In this document: one piece after another, positions 9,548 through 17,541 of the stretch | Layout: each line of letters begins with the position of its first letter | Position numbering within the stretch: the first letter of the stretch is position 1 | Source of the DNA: JBBRHQ01 sp963725315 | GTDB taxonomy: Bacteria; Actinomycetota; Thermoleophilia; Solirubrobacterales; 70-9 | Length of the DNA: 64,000 nucleotides | Reading direction: 5' to 3' | Assembly (NCBI GenBank): GCA_963725315.1 | Contig: CAVRYA010000007.1 | Location: 310,001-374,000, forward strand | The notes under the pieces: generated by a model | What the model was told of the DNA's origin: nothing | What the model saw: only the letters and a program-made list of their open reading frames with translations | Database searches by the model: none | Position numbers and translations under genes: made by a program

Positions 9548-10279
9548 GTGCAGAACTTGAAGAGCAGGATCGCGGCCAGCGCCACCTTGGTGGGCCTCGG
9601 CGGGTTCGCCGGGGTGGCTCTCAGCTCGGGCGCCCCGGGCGGCGACGCCGCCAACTCAAAGGCGGTCAAGCCGGAGGTCCGGACCAAGGTGATCAGGCGA
9701 ACGACGCGGATGACGAAGCACGTCAGGCCGCACGACGGCCCCGGTTACGGGTCCGCATGGGGTCCGGCGGCGGGAGCGGCGGCCTCATACGGCAGCGCCA
9801 CCACCGGGTCCTCCTCTACCGGCTCGCCGCCGTCGGGCTCCTCGTCCTACTCCTCGCCGGTGACCACCGCCTCGAGCGGCGCCGCGGCGCCGGTGTCGAG
9901 CGCCGGCTCCTCTCCGCAGTCGGTCCCGGTCTCCACCCGGACCAGCGGCAGCGGCCATCACAGCGGCAGCGGCCATCACTCTTCCGGCGCCGACCACGGC
10001 GGGGGCGGGAGCCATGGCTCGGCCGGAAATGGCGGCGGCCATCACGTCGTCACCTCGCCCAGTGGAGGGGGCAGCGGGCGGCGGCCACAGCGGCGGAGGC
10101 CAGCGCCGGCGGCCACGGCGGCGGGCCATGTCAGCCACCCGGTGGTCACCTCGCCCAGCGGCGGCGGGGGCGGCTCCTCCCACGCAGGCGGGGAGCACGA
10201 GGGTGGAGACCATGAAGGCGGCGGCCACGCGGGCGGCGGCCACGCGGGCGGCGGGGGCCGGGGTGGAGGCGATGACTGA
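9548..10279 (+). CDS. Exported Gly/Ser/His-rich protein, first gene of redox operon
   Basis: A GTG start at 9548 follows a strong AGGAGGAACAG site. The product of about 243 residues has a signal sequence (SRIAASATLVGLGGFAGVAL), a basic segment (EVRTKVIRRTTRMTKHVRP), then very low-complexity Ser/Gly/Thr and HHSGSGHH, GGGHHVV, GGHAGGGHAGG stretches. The phrase VVTSPSGGG occurs twice (near 10048 and 10143). Between about 10080 and 10135 the frame turns Arg/Pro-rich, and neighbouring frames read GGGHSGGG, so indels are likely there. The His clusters could bind metal or haem. Its stop overlaps the next ATG, tying it to the ApbE operon. Confidence 0.6.
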   Translation: MQNLKSRIAASATLVGLGGFAGVALSSGAPGGDAANSKAVKPEVRTKVIRRTTRMTKHVRPHDGPGYGSAWGPAAGAAASYGSATTGSSSTGSPPSGSSSYSSPVTTASSGAAAPVSSAGSSPQSVPVSTRTSGSGHHSGSGHHSSGADHGGGGSHGSAGNGGGHHVVTSPSGGGSGRRPQRRRPAPAATAAGHVSHPVVTSPSGGGGGSSHAGGEHEGGDHEGGGHAGGGHAGGGGRGGGDD

Positions 10280-10676
10280 GCTCGCTCCCCAGACCACTCC
10301 TTCTGCCCAGGGCCCGCCGGAGGGGGCGTCGCCCCCTCCGGCACCCAGGGCCGATGGCGCCGCTCGGGCGCGCGCCAATCGCAGGCCGGGCCCCGGAATG
10401 GTGTTCTCGGGCGCGATCGCCCTGTTCGCGGCCACCTTCGGCTTCCTCACCTACCAGCTGCGGTCGGGCAACGACCCCTCGCTCGGCGCTCAGGCTCTGG
10501 CCAGCCAGCCGCGGCCGGTCCTTGTCAGGCAGGTGATCAAGCACCGCATCATCACCCGCGTGGTCCCGACCGCGGGCGCGTCCGGGACCACCGTGTCGAC
10601 CAGCGCGGCACCGGTGACGTCGAGCACGGTGGCTCCGGCTCCGGCTCCGGCTCCGGTGACGACAGGTGCGTCATGA
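10272..10676 (+). CDS. Single-span membrane protein ending in TTGAS, before apbE
   Basis: A 134-residue protein beginning MTELAPQTTPSAQGPPEGAS: a Pro/Ala-rich cytoplasmic start, one membrane helix (MVFSGAIALFAATFGFLTYQ, about residues 43-62), then an external segment PVLVRQVIKHRIITRVV and a Ser/Thr/Pro tail that ends ...APVTTGAS. The last four residues match the [ST]GA[ST] pattern that ApbE modifies in FMN_bind proteins, though the tail is low-complexity and this may be chance. The ATG overlaps the upstream stop and its own TGA overlaps the apbE ATG (ATGA), so translation is coupled on both sides. Confidence 0.6.
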   Translation: MTELAPQTTPSAQGPPEGASPPPAPRADGAARARANRRPGPGMVFSGAIALFAATFGFLTYQLRSGNDPSLGAQALASQPRPVLVRQVIKHRIITRVVPTAGASGTTVSTSAAPVTSSTVAPAPAPAPVTTGAS

Positions 10677-11662
10677 GCGAGCACGACGTCGTATTCGAGG
10701 CGATGGGATCGCATGTCCGCTTTCTGATCGGCGATCCCGGCGAAGGGCTTCCCCCGGCCACCGCGGCGCGCCGAGGAGGCGCGGTCATTCGTGCACGAGT
10801 TCGACCGCTCGCTCTCGCGGTTCCGCGAGGAGAGCGAGCTGTGCAGGCTGAACGCGGACCCGCGAAACACGGTGCCCGCCTCCGAGCTCCTCAGGCGGGC
10901 GGTGAAGGCCGGCATCTGGGCCGCGGAGCGCAGCGGCGGCCTGATCGACCCCACCCTGGTGCGGGAGATCGAGTCCAGCGGCTACCGCGAGTCGCGGGCG
11001 GGGATGGCCGGCGCTCCGCTCGGCGAGGCGCTGGAGCAGGCGCCGGAGCGCAGGGCGGCGCGTCCCGACCCGGCGGGGCGCTGGCGGGAGTTCGAGGTGG
11101 ACGACAGCGCGGAGACGATCACCCGGCCCCCGGGCCTCCTCTTCGACACCGGCGGAACCGGGAAGGGCCTGGCCGCCGACATGATCGCCGCCAGGCTCCG
11201 CGGCTACTCGCGCTTCATCGTCGATTGCGGCGGCGACATCCGCATCGGCGGCGCCGATGCGCTGGTCCACCCCTACGAGGTCTTCGTCGAGCACCCACTG
11301 AGCGGCGACCGCGCCCACGTGCTCCGGCTCGGCACCGGCGCCGTCGCGACGTCCGGCCTCAACGTCCGCATCTGGCGCCGGGAGGACGGCCGCTACGCCC
11401 ACCACCTGCTCGATCCCTCGACCGGCGAGCCGGCCTGGACCGGGCTGGTCGGGGTCACGGCGCTCGCCGACACGGCGCTCGAGGCCGAGACGCTCTCCAA
11501 GGCGGCCCTGCTCTCGGGCCCGGAAGGAGGGCGGCAGTTGCTCGGCGAGCGCGGCGGCCTGCTGGTCCACGACAGCGGCAGGGTCGAGCCGTCGGACCGC
11601 TCAGCGTCGCGCCGCGGATCCGCTATCCCGAGATGGCTCGGACCGCTGCGGGAGCGCCGTGA
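10673..11662 (+). CDS. apbE: ApbE: FAD:protein FMN transferase (two frameshifts)
   Basis: ApbE transfers FMN from FAD to Thr/Ser of extracytoplasmic electron carriers. The start MSEHDVVFEAMGSHVRF holds the conserved early MGS motif. The main part reads FVHEFDRSLSRFREESEL, DTGGTGKGLAADMIA, FIVDCGGDIRIGG (Asp/Gly-rich metal and FAD site), HHLLDPSTGEPA and a C-terminal ADTALEAETLSKAALL. Frame breaks occur near 10760 and near 11590; the end YPEMARTAAGAP fits the first frame, with its TGA overlapping the next GTG. There is no evident export signal, and length (about 325 residues) is normal. Its target is discussed in the findings. Confidence 0.85.
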   Translation: MSEHDVVFEAMGSHVRFLIGDPGEGLPPATAARRGGAVIRARVRPLALAVPRGERAVQAERGPAKHGARLRAPQAGGEGRHLGRGAQRRPDRPHPGAGDRVQRLPRVAGGDGRRSARRGAGAGAGAQGGASRPGGALAGVRGGRQRGDDHPAPGPPLRHRRNREGPGRRHDRRQAPRLLALHRRLRRRHPHRRRRCAGPPLRGLRRAPTERRPRPRAPARHRRRRDVRPQRPHLAPGGRPLRPPPARSLDRRAGLDRAGRGHGARRHGARGRDALQGGPALGPGRRAAVARRARRPAGPRQRQGRAVGPLSVAPRIRYPEMARTAAGAP

Positions 11663-12272
11663 ACTCGCTCAGCACGACCCTCGCGACCCATGGCTGGTGG
11701 CTCGCCGCCAGGGCCTCGGGCCTCGTCGCCCTCGCTCTGGTGACAATCTCGGTGGGCCTCGGCCTGACGATGGCCGGGAAGGTCATGCGCCGTCCGGGTC
11801 TCGGCCGCAGGCTGATGGCGGCGCATGAGCACACCGCTCTCGCCGGGTCTGATCGCGATCGCCGTCCACGGGATCACGCTGCTCGGCGATCCCTGGCTGA
11901 AGCCGGGCCTCGCCGGCATCACGGTGCCGTTCTCGATGGCCTACCAGCCGCTGTTCACCGGCCTCGGCATCATCGGTGGCTACCTCGCGGCCCTGCTCGG
12001 GCTCAGCTTCTACGCCCGCCGGCGGATCGGCGCCCGGCTCTGGCGCAAGGCCCACCGGCTGACGGTCGTCGTCTATGCCCTCGCCGTCGTCCACACGATC
12101 GGAGCCGGCACCGACGCGTCGACCCCGTGGATGCGCTGGTGGCTGCTCGCCACCGCGCCGCCGATCGCGGTCCTCTTCGTGATCCGCCTCGTCGGGGCGC
12201 GGAGGGGTGCCCCAGGCGCGCCGCCGGCCGGCGTGCGATCCGCAGGGCGCCCGATTGCCGGAGGAGGCATGA
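11659..12272 (+). CDS. Ferric-reductase-like transmembrane haem protein (frameshifted)
   Basis: About 205 residues from GTG 11659 (MNSLSTTLATHGWWLAARAS). Several membrane helices carry paired histidines typical of the FRD/MsrQ family: AAHEHTAL and AIAVHGITLL on one helix, WRKAHRLTVVVYALAVVHTI on another, which would ligate two haems. The frame changes near 11850, and again near the end, where the third frame supplies a TGA overlapping the next ATG (ATGATG). It is a membrane electron conduit, probably taking electrons from the downstream reductase/ferredoxin and passing them outward to an ApbE-flavinylated protein. Confidence 0.75.
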
Positions 12273-13479
12273 TGGCGAGACCCCGGCGTGGTGATAGTCG
12301 GCGGCGGTCTGGCCGGCCAGCGGTGCGCGGAGACGCTGCGGCGCCGCGGCTACGAGCGGCCGATCCGGATCGCCTGCGCCGAGCCCGAGCCGCCCTACGA
12401 TCGCCCGCCGCTCTCGAAGCAGGTGCTCGCGGGCTCGGGGATGCCGGCCACAGAGCTCGCCTATCGCTCGCCGGAGTGGTACGAGGAGAACGAGGTCGAG
12501 CTGCTGCTCGGTCGCGCGCGCCGCGGTCTCGACCCCGCGCGAAGGACGGTGACCCTCGAGGACGGCACCGAGCTGCGCTACGAGCAAGCTGCTGATCGCC
12601 ACCGGCGCAGCGGCCCGCAGGCTGCCCTTCCTCGAGGGCTTCGACAACGTGCACTACCTGCGCACGCTGGCCGATGCCCGCCGACTTCGAGCGGCGCTCG
12701 TCCCCGGGCGCGGATCGGCGATCGTCGGCGCCGGTTTCATCGGACTGGAGGTCGCCGCGACCGCGCAGCGGGCCGGAGCCGAGGTGACCGTGATCGAGGC
12801 CCTGCCCGACACCGCTCGCGGGGATCCTCGGGAACGAGGTCGGGCGCTGGTTCGCCGACTTCCACCGCGAGCAGGGGGTCCAGATGCGGCTCGGCGCGAT
12901 GCTCGAGGGCGCCCGCGGGAACGGCTCGGTCGAGGAGCTCGTCCTCGCGGGCGGCGAGCGGCTCGGACCTCGATTGCGTCCTCGTCGGGGTCGGCTCGGC
13001 GCCGGCGACCGAGTGGCTGCGCGGCAGCGGGCTCGACCGTGGCCGGCGTCAGGACGGACACCGCGGGACGCACAGGCTTGCCCGACGTCTTCGCGGCCGG
13101 GGACGCGGCCGCATCCTTCGACCCGCGAATCGGCGAGCACGCCCGCGCCGAGCACTGGGACGCTGCCGCCTGGCAGGGAGCGGCGGCGGCGACGGCGATG
13201 CTCGGCGAGGCCCCGGGGACGCCCGCCGCTGCCCAGCTTCTGGAGCGATCAGCACGGCATGCGCATCCACTACATCGGCCACGCGGGCCAGGCCGACGGG
13301 GTCCACTTCGAGGGCGAGGCGGCGGAGCGCGACTTCGTCGCCGTCTATCACCCGGGGCGCCGTCCCCGTGGCCGGGCTCGCGGTCGGGCGCCCGTGGTCG
13401 ATTCCCGAAGCTTCGTCGAGAGATCGAGCGCGGGCATTTTCCCGCGAGCCCACGACAACAGAAAGCGAGAGCAGCATGA
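12269..13479 (+). CDS. NAD(P)H:ferredoxin reductase-like FAD protein (many frameshifts)
   Basis: A GAGGAGG site (12261-12267) precedes ATG 12269/12272. The joined product of about 400 residues is a class of reductase that serves P450-type ferredoxins: FAD motif VVIVGGGLAGQRCAETLRR, PPYDRPPLSKQVLAGSG, second Rossmann motif AIVGAGFIGLEVAATAQR, then DVFAAGDAAASFDP and RAEHWDAAAWQG, and a C-terminal half with MRIHYIGHA. At least six frame changes are needed between 12285 and 13420. The last frame reads IEREGHFPASP-like residues to a TGA at 13477 overlapping the ferredoxin ATG. It would reduce the adjacent ferredoxin. Confidence 0.78.
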
Positions 13480-13682
13480 GCTATCTACCGAAGATCGACC
13501 CGGGCGCCTGCGCGGCGCACGGCGACTGCGTCGAGATCGCCCCGGAGGTGTTCCGCCTCGACCAGACGGCGGTGGTGATCGGAACCGGACCCGACGAGCT
13601 GATCCTCGAGGCCGCCGAGGTCTGCCCGTCGCTGGCGATCACCGTGGTCGACGATGCGACCGGCGAGACGGTGTTTCCCTGA
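13476..13682 (+). CDS. Ferredoxin with C-x2-H-x2-C...CP cluster site
   Basis: A 68-residue ferredoxin: MSYLPKIDPGACAAHGDCVE, then APEVFRLD and a final AAEVCPSLAITV. The cluster motif is Cys-x2-His-x2-Cys plus CP, the pattern of single [3Fe-4S]-type ferredoxins in which the usual second Cys is replaced, here by His. Such ferredoxins commonly serve P450s. The ATG overlaps the reductase stop by four bases, so the two are partners. A P450 is encoded about 18 kb away (31665). The frame is intact and ends 5 nt before the convergent ABC permease gene. Confidence 0.88.
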   Translation: MSYLPKIDPGACAAHGDCVEIAPEVFRLDQTAVVIGTGPDELILEAAEVCPSLAITVVDDATGETVFP

Positions 13683-13687
13683 GCGGC

Positions 13688-14499
13688 TCACTGGCGAATG
13701 TCGCGGCGGCGCAGGCCGGCGATCGCGAGCGCCAGAAAGGCAAGGGTGAGGCCCGCGAGCAGCAGCCAGCGCCAGGCCAGGGAGCCCGTCGGCGAGCGGG
13801 TTGGTGCCGATCGCCTGGTAGTAGGGCGAGAGCGGCCGCCACGGGCCGAGGGCGTCGACGGCGCGGCCGAGACCGTCGAGGATCCACGAGGCGACCGCGA
13901 GGCCTCCGGCGATCGCCGCGGCGCGCCCGCGGCCCGGGGCCAGCGGCGCCCACTGGCGAGGGCGATCGTCCCGAACAGCAGTCGCCAGCAGCGCCACCGC
14001 AAACGGTCGCGTCGATCAGGGCCCCGGCGGCCCGATCTCCAGATCGACGATCGCACAGCCCGCCCAGGTGGTCGCCAGCAGGCCGGCGCTGAGCAGCCAG
14101 CGACCATCGCCGCCAGGGCACCGAACTGCTGCAGGACCAGGGCGGTCCGGCTGAGCGGCTGGGCGAGCAGCAGGTCGAGCGCTCCCTTCTCCTCCTCACC
14201 GGCCACCACTCCCGAACCGGCGCCGATCGCGAAGATCAGCAGCACCATCGGCCCCATCAGGGCGAAGATCTGGCTGTTCAGGTAGCCGACGGGGCTGACC
14301 AGGTCGGTCTCGCCGCCCGCGAACAGGGCCCGCAGCGTCTCGGGCAGCTGCTTGGAGTAGTCGGCGAGTCCGCTGGAGTCCTTGATCGAGGGGTAGAAGG
14401 CGATGTTGATCGCGATCAGGGCGGCGATGCCCAGCAGCCACCAGCCGATCGAGCGGCGCCTCTCGCGCGACCGATTCGCGCGAGCAGCTCAGCCTTCAT
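13688..14499 (-). CDS. ABC-2 type exporter permease (frameshifted)
   Basis: About 265 residues starting MKAELLARIGR, joined over at least four frame changes. It has membrane segments WWLLGIAALIAINIAFYP, FALMGPMVLLIFAIGAGSGV and a last WLLLAGLTLAFLALAIAGL followed by RRRDIRQ. The phrase GVVAGEEEKGALDLLLAQPLSR is characteristic of ABC-2 permeases of the NatB/YhaP kind, where the EEExG segment precedes a membrane re-entry. It overlaps the ATPase gene, with which it forms an exporter of unknown substrate (drug, sodium or lipid). Confidence 0.65.
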
Positions 14500-15379
14500 C
14501 GTCGCGCCGTAGTAGGCGAGGAAGATCTCGTCGAGGTCGGGCTCCTCGCTGGTCATCGTCACCACCTCGAGCGGAGCAAGGGCCTTGATCAGGGGGTCCA
14601 TCGAACCCTCGACGCGCAGCTCGCCCGGTCGCCGCTGATCGTCACCTCGCTCACCCCGTCGACCTCCTGCCAGGCCCGCTCGCGGCGCCTCGCCGGCGAA
14701 CCTGACCTCGACCCTGCGGATCGCGCGACCCTTCAGCGCCGAGACGTGCTCGACCGCGATCAGGCGACCGTCGCGGATGAAGCCGACCCGGTCGGCGACG
14801 TGCTCGACCTGATCGAGCGCGTGCGAGGAGAGAAAGACGGTCCGGCCCCGCGGCCGCCCGCTCGCGGATCATCTGCTGCACGTCGTGCTGCCGCAGGGGT
14901 CGAGTCCGCTGGTCGGCTCGTCGAGGATCAGCAGCTCGGGGTCGTGCTGGAAGGCGGCGATGATCCCGACCTTCTGCTTGTTGCCCTTCGAGAGGTCGCC
15001 GATCCGACGGTCGAGATCGAGCCCGAGGCGCTCGGCGAGTGGCTCGCGATCTCCGCCTCGCGGGAGCCGCCGCGCAGCCTCGCCAGGTGCGTCAGGAAGC
15101 GGCGGCGGTGGGGCGCTCGGGCAGGCGCAGCTCGCCCGAGCAGGTAGCCGCAGCGGCGGCGGATCTCGAGGCTCTCGCGACGGCAGTCGAGCCCGAGCAC
15201 CCGGGCGCCGCCGGCGCTGGGCCTGATCAGGTCGAGCAGGAGGCGGATCGTGGTCGTCTTGCCGGCCCCGTTGGGGCCGAGGAACCCGAACACCTCGCCC
15301 CGCTCGACCCGCAGGTCGACGTCGCTCGAGCGCGCGGCTGCCGCCGATAGCTCTTGCTCAGCCCCTCGGTCTCGATCGC
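14497..15379 (-). CDS. ABC transporter ATP-binding protein (frameshifted)
   Basis: Joined pieces give a DrrA/CcmA-type ATPase of about 295 residues: IETEGLSKSY start, Walker A GPNGAGKTTTIRLLLDLI, a Q-loop region CGYL, signature-like GDLSKGNKQKVGIIAAF, Walker B LLILDEPTSGLDPL, and H-loop FLSSHALDQVEHVADRVGF, then a C-terminal domain ending EPDLDEIFLAYYG. At least five frame changes occur. The start is uncertain: the codon before ATC at 15376 reads GCG, six bases after AAAGGAG, where a GTG or ATG would be expected. It drives the adjacent permease. Confidence 0.65.
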
Positions 15380-15437
15380 CGGCTCCTTTCACGCGGCGGA
15401 TCATCTCCGATGCGCGCACGCCGAGGGTGGCGCGACG

Positions 15438-16661
15438 CTAGAGCAACTGGCTGAGCAGCATGGTCAGCACGCAGGCGGCGATCAGCGCCATCGCGACGAT
15501 CGCCCCCGTCGTGGCGCGGCGGCCGCTGACCAGGTCGCCCATCAACTCGCGGTCCCGCGTGATGCCGACGATGAAGGCCAGCAGCGGAAGCAGCAGGATT
15601 GCGTTCAAGGCCTGGCTGAGGTAGAGGATGCGGATCAGCGGCGCCCCGGGGACGAGGACCACCGCCACCGCGACGACGACCACGGCCGCGTAGGTCCCGT
15701 AGAAGAGCTTCGCTTCGGAGTACGGGTCGTCGAGCGTCGACTCGGTCCCCGCCGCCTCGGCCACCGAGTACGCGGTCGAGAGCGGCAGGATCGAGGCCGC
15801 CAGCAGGCCGGCGCCGAGCAGGCCGGCGCCGAAGAGCGTCGCCGCCAGCTCTCCGGCGAGGGGCTTCAACGCCCCGGCCGCGTCGGAGGCGCTGTCGATC
15901 GAGCGGCCGTCGGCGTGCAGGGTGGCGGCGCAGGCGACGATCACGAAGAAGCCGATGACGCCGGTCATGATCGAACCGGTGATCACGTCGACGCGCTCGA
16001 AGCGGATGTCGGACGGCCGCAGGCGCTTGTCGACGACGTAGGACTGGATGAAGGCGAGACCCCAGGGGGCGAGGGTGGTGCCGACCGTCGCGGTCGCCGC
16101 CAGCAGAGCCGCCGAGCCCGAGGGCATCGAGGGCTCGACCAGTCCCTTCGCCGCCTCGGCCCAGTCCGGATGGGCGAGGAAGCCGGCCAGGATGTAGGCC
16201 GCGAACACGGTGCTCAGCGCCAGCAGGACGTGCTCGACCCGGTGAAAGCCTCCGCGCAGGACGAGGAGGGAGACGCCGACGGCGGCGAGCGGGACGCTCG
16301 CGTACTTGCTGATCCCGGCGAACTCGAGGCTGGCGGCGATGCCGGCGAACTCTGCACAGGTGGTGCCGACGTTGGCGAGCAGGAGGGCGATCAGGGCACC
16401 TCCGGCGAGCCTGACCCCGTAGCGGTCGCGGATCAGCCCCATCAGGCCCTGGCCGGTGGCGACGCCCATGCGCGCGCCGGCCTCGTGGAAGATGACCAGA
16501 GCCACGGTCGAGAGAAGCAGGACCCAGAGGAGCTGGTAGCCGTAGTCGGCGCCGAGGATCGAGTAGGTGGCGATCCCGGCCGGGTCGTCGTCGGAGAGGC
16601 CGGCGAGCAGGCCCGGGCCGGCGACCGCCGCGAGCGCGACGAGGGCGCTACCGCGGCGCAT
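15438..16661 (-). CDS. NRAMP-family divalent metal transporter, divergent motifs (possibly Mg2+)
   Basis: A 407-residue, intact, about 11-helix transporter. Helix 1 reads LLAGLSDDDPAGIATYS instead of the canonical DPGN of Mn/Fe NRAMPs, and helix 6 reads TLAPWGLAFIQSYVVDK, lacking the Met of the MPH motif. Loss of that soft ligand is known from NRAMP-related magnesium transporters, so a hard-ion substrate such as Mg2+ is plausible. Other conserved parts (YGYQLLWVLLLSTVALV, VATGQGLMGLIRDRYG) are family-typical. The upstream gene for a PRC-barrel/MgtE-like protein overlaps it by 14 nt, forming a two-gene operon. Confidence 0.8.
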   Translation of the reverse strand: MRRGSALVALAAVAGPGLLAGLSDDDPAGIATYSILGADYGYQLLWVLLLSTVALVIFHEAGARMGVATGQGLMGLIRDRYGVRLAGGALIALLLANVGTTCAEFAGIAASLEFAGISKYASVPLAAVGVSLLVLRGGFHRVEHVLLALSTVFAAYILAGFLAHPDWAEAAKGLVEPSMPSGSAALLAATATVGTTLAPWGLAFIQSYVVDKRLRPSDIRFERVDVITGSIMTGVIGFFVIVACAATLHADGRSIDSASDAAGALKPLAGELAATLFGAGLLGAGLLAASILPLSTAYSVAEAAGTESTLDDPYSEAKLFYGTYAAVVVVAVAVVLVPGAPLIRILYLSQALNAILLLPLLAFIVGITRDRELMGDLVSGRRATTGAIVAMALIAACVLTMLLSQLL

Positions 16662-17241
16662 GGCGGCGCGCCCGCATGATGCGCCCGTAGCGGCGCCCGG
16701 GGCGGGCGCCGATCTCCTCCGGGGGCAGATGTCGTAATGCGGCCCGCGGCACGGAGAGCTGCAGCGTGTCGGCCCGTGTCGTGGTGAAGTGCAGATCGCT
16801 CCAGTCGATCGTCTCCGAGCCCCGGCGCCGGGCCAGCCCGGCCAGCCCCAGCCGCCGCAGCACCGGGCGGGCGCCGATCTCCACCCCCGCCAGCCGCAGG
16901 CCGTCCCCGGCCTCCTCGATCAGCACGTCTCCGACCCGGACCAGCCGCTTCTCCTCGAGGTCGATCAGCTGCGCGTCGAGGACGTGCCGGGCCAGCAGCA
17001 GGCCGGCGCCTGCCCTAGCGACCCCCTCGGCCCCTGCCCCCAGCACCAGCCGATCCGCGCTGAGCTCGAACCCCTCCCCGAGGCCGAATCCGACCGCGTC
17101 ATGGCGACCGCGCCCTACCCACGCGGACTCGACCGGCGGCCAGCCGTCCCGCTCCACTTCGGCGCCGAGGTCGACCAGGCGGCCAAGCGAGCCGGCCCCG
17201 CGCCGCACCTCGATTCCCAGCAGCGAGCTCAACCGGATCAC
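16648..17241 (-). CDS. PRC-barrel / MgtE-N-like cytoplasmic protein paired with NRAMP
   Basis: A 197-residue soluble protein. It begins MIRLSSLLGIEVRRGAGSLG and RLVDLGAEV, which resembles a PRC-barrel, has a second similar segment DAQLIDLEEKRLVRVGDVLI, and ends with IDWSDLHFTTTRADTLQLSV and RAALRHLPPEEIGARPG, close to the start of the MgtE N domain. PRC-barrel plus MgtE-N proteins are thought to sense Mg2+ or other cations. The stop lies inside the NRAMP gene (14-nt overlap), so the two probably act together, with this protein as a gate or sensor. Assignment is from motif resemblance only. Confidence 0.55.
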   Translation of the reverse strand: MIRLSSLLGIEVRRGAGSLGRLVDLGAEVERDGWPPVESAWVGRGRHDAVGFGLGEGFELSADRLVLGAGAEGVARAGAGLLLARHVLDAQLIDLEEKRLVRVGDVLIEEAGDGLRLAGVEIGARPVLRRLGLAGLARRRGSETIDWSDLHFTTTRADTLQLSVPRAALRHLPPEEIGARPGRRYGRIMRARRHAPR

Positions 17242-17302
17242 GGGCGCAGCCTACGGCGGAGGGCGGCCCTTGCCGCGCCGGCCGAACCTCACCCGCTCCG
17301 GC

Positions 17303-17446
17303 TCAGTTGCCGCTGATCGTCTGGCTGGGCGAGCGGTCGGACTTGCAGACGTAGAGCTTCCCCGACCTCGTGACCTGATGCCGCCCGACCACCGCGTAGA
17401 CCTTCCAGGGGGGCCGGTCAGCGTGCCAATGAGCGTTTACAAACAC
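17303..17446 (-). CDS. Possible 47-residue protein
   Basis: A GTG at 17446 opens 47 codons in the gap between the PRC-barrel gene and ftsE. The product is MFVNAHWHADRPPWKVYAVV then GRHQVTRSGKLYVCKSDRSP, balanced in composition and not Arg/Pro-rich like the usual shadow frames here, which is why I list it. It could also be the tail of a longer gene cut by an indel. No family recognised and no clear ribosome site. Confidence 0.3.
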   Translation of the reverse strand: MFVNAHWHADRPPWKVYAVVGRHQVTRSGKLYVCKSDRSPSQTISGN

Positions 17447-17541
17447 TCAGCTAACATGCCGCTCACTCGAAACGGGCGAGTAGTTGCGACCCGGAGGGGT
17501 GCGAAGGAGTAAGACACCTCCCCCGCAGAAAGAGCGCGAGC

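Noticed and set aside
9950..10260. CRISPR-like or tandem repeat array
   Set aside because: The repetition is codon-level Gly/Ser/His low complexity inside a coding frame, with irregular units and no spacers.
10656..10676. TTGAS as proof of an ApbE acceptor
   Set aside because: The motif match is real, but the tail is Ser/Thr/Ala-rich and no FMN_bind fold is present, so it is kept only as a hypothesis in the findings, not as an annotation.
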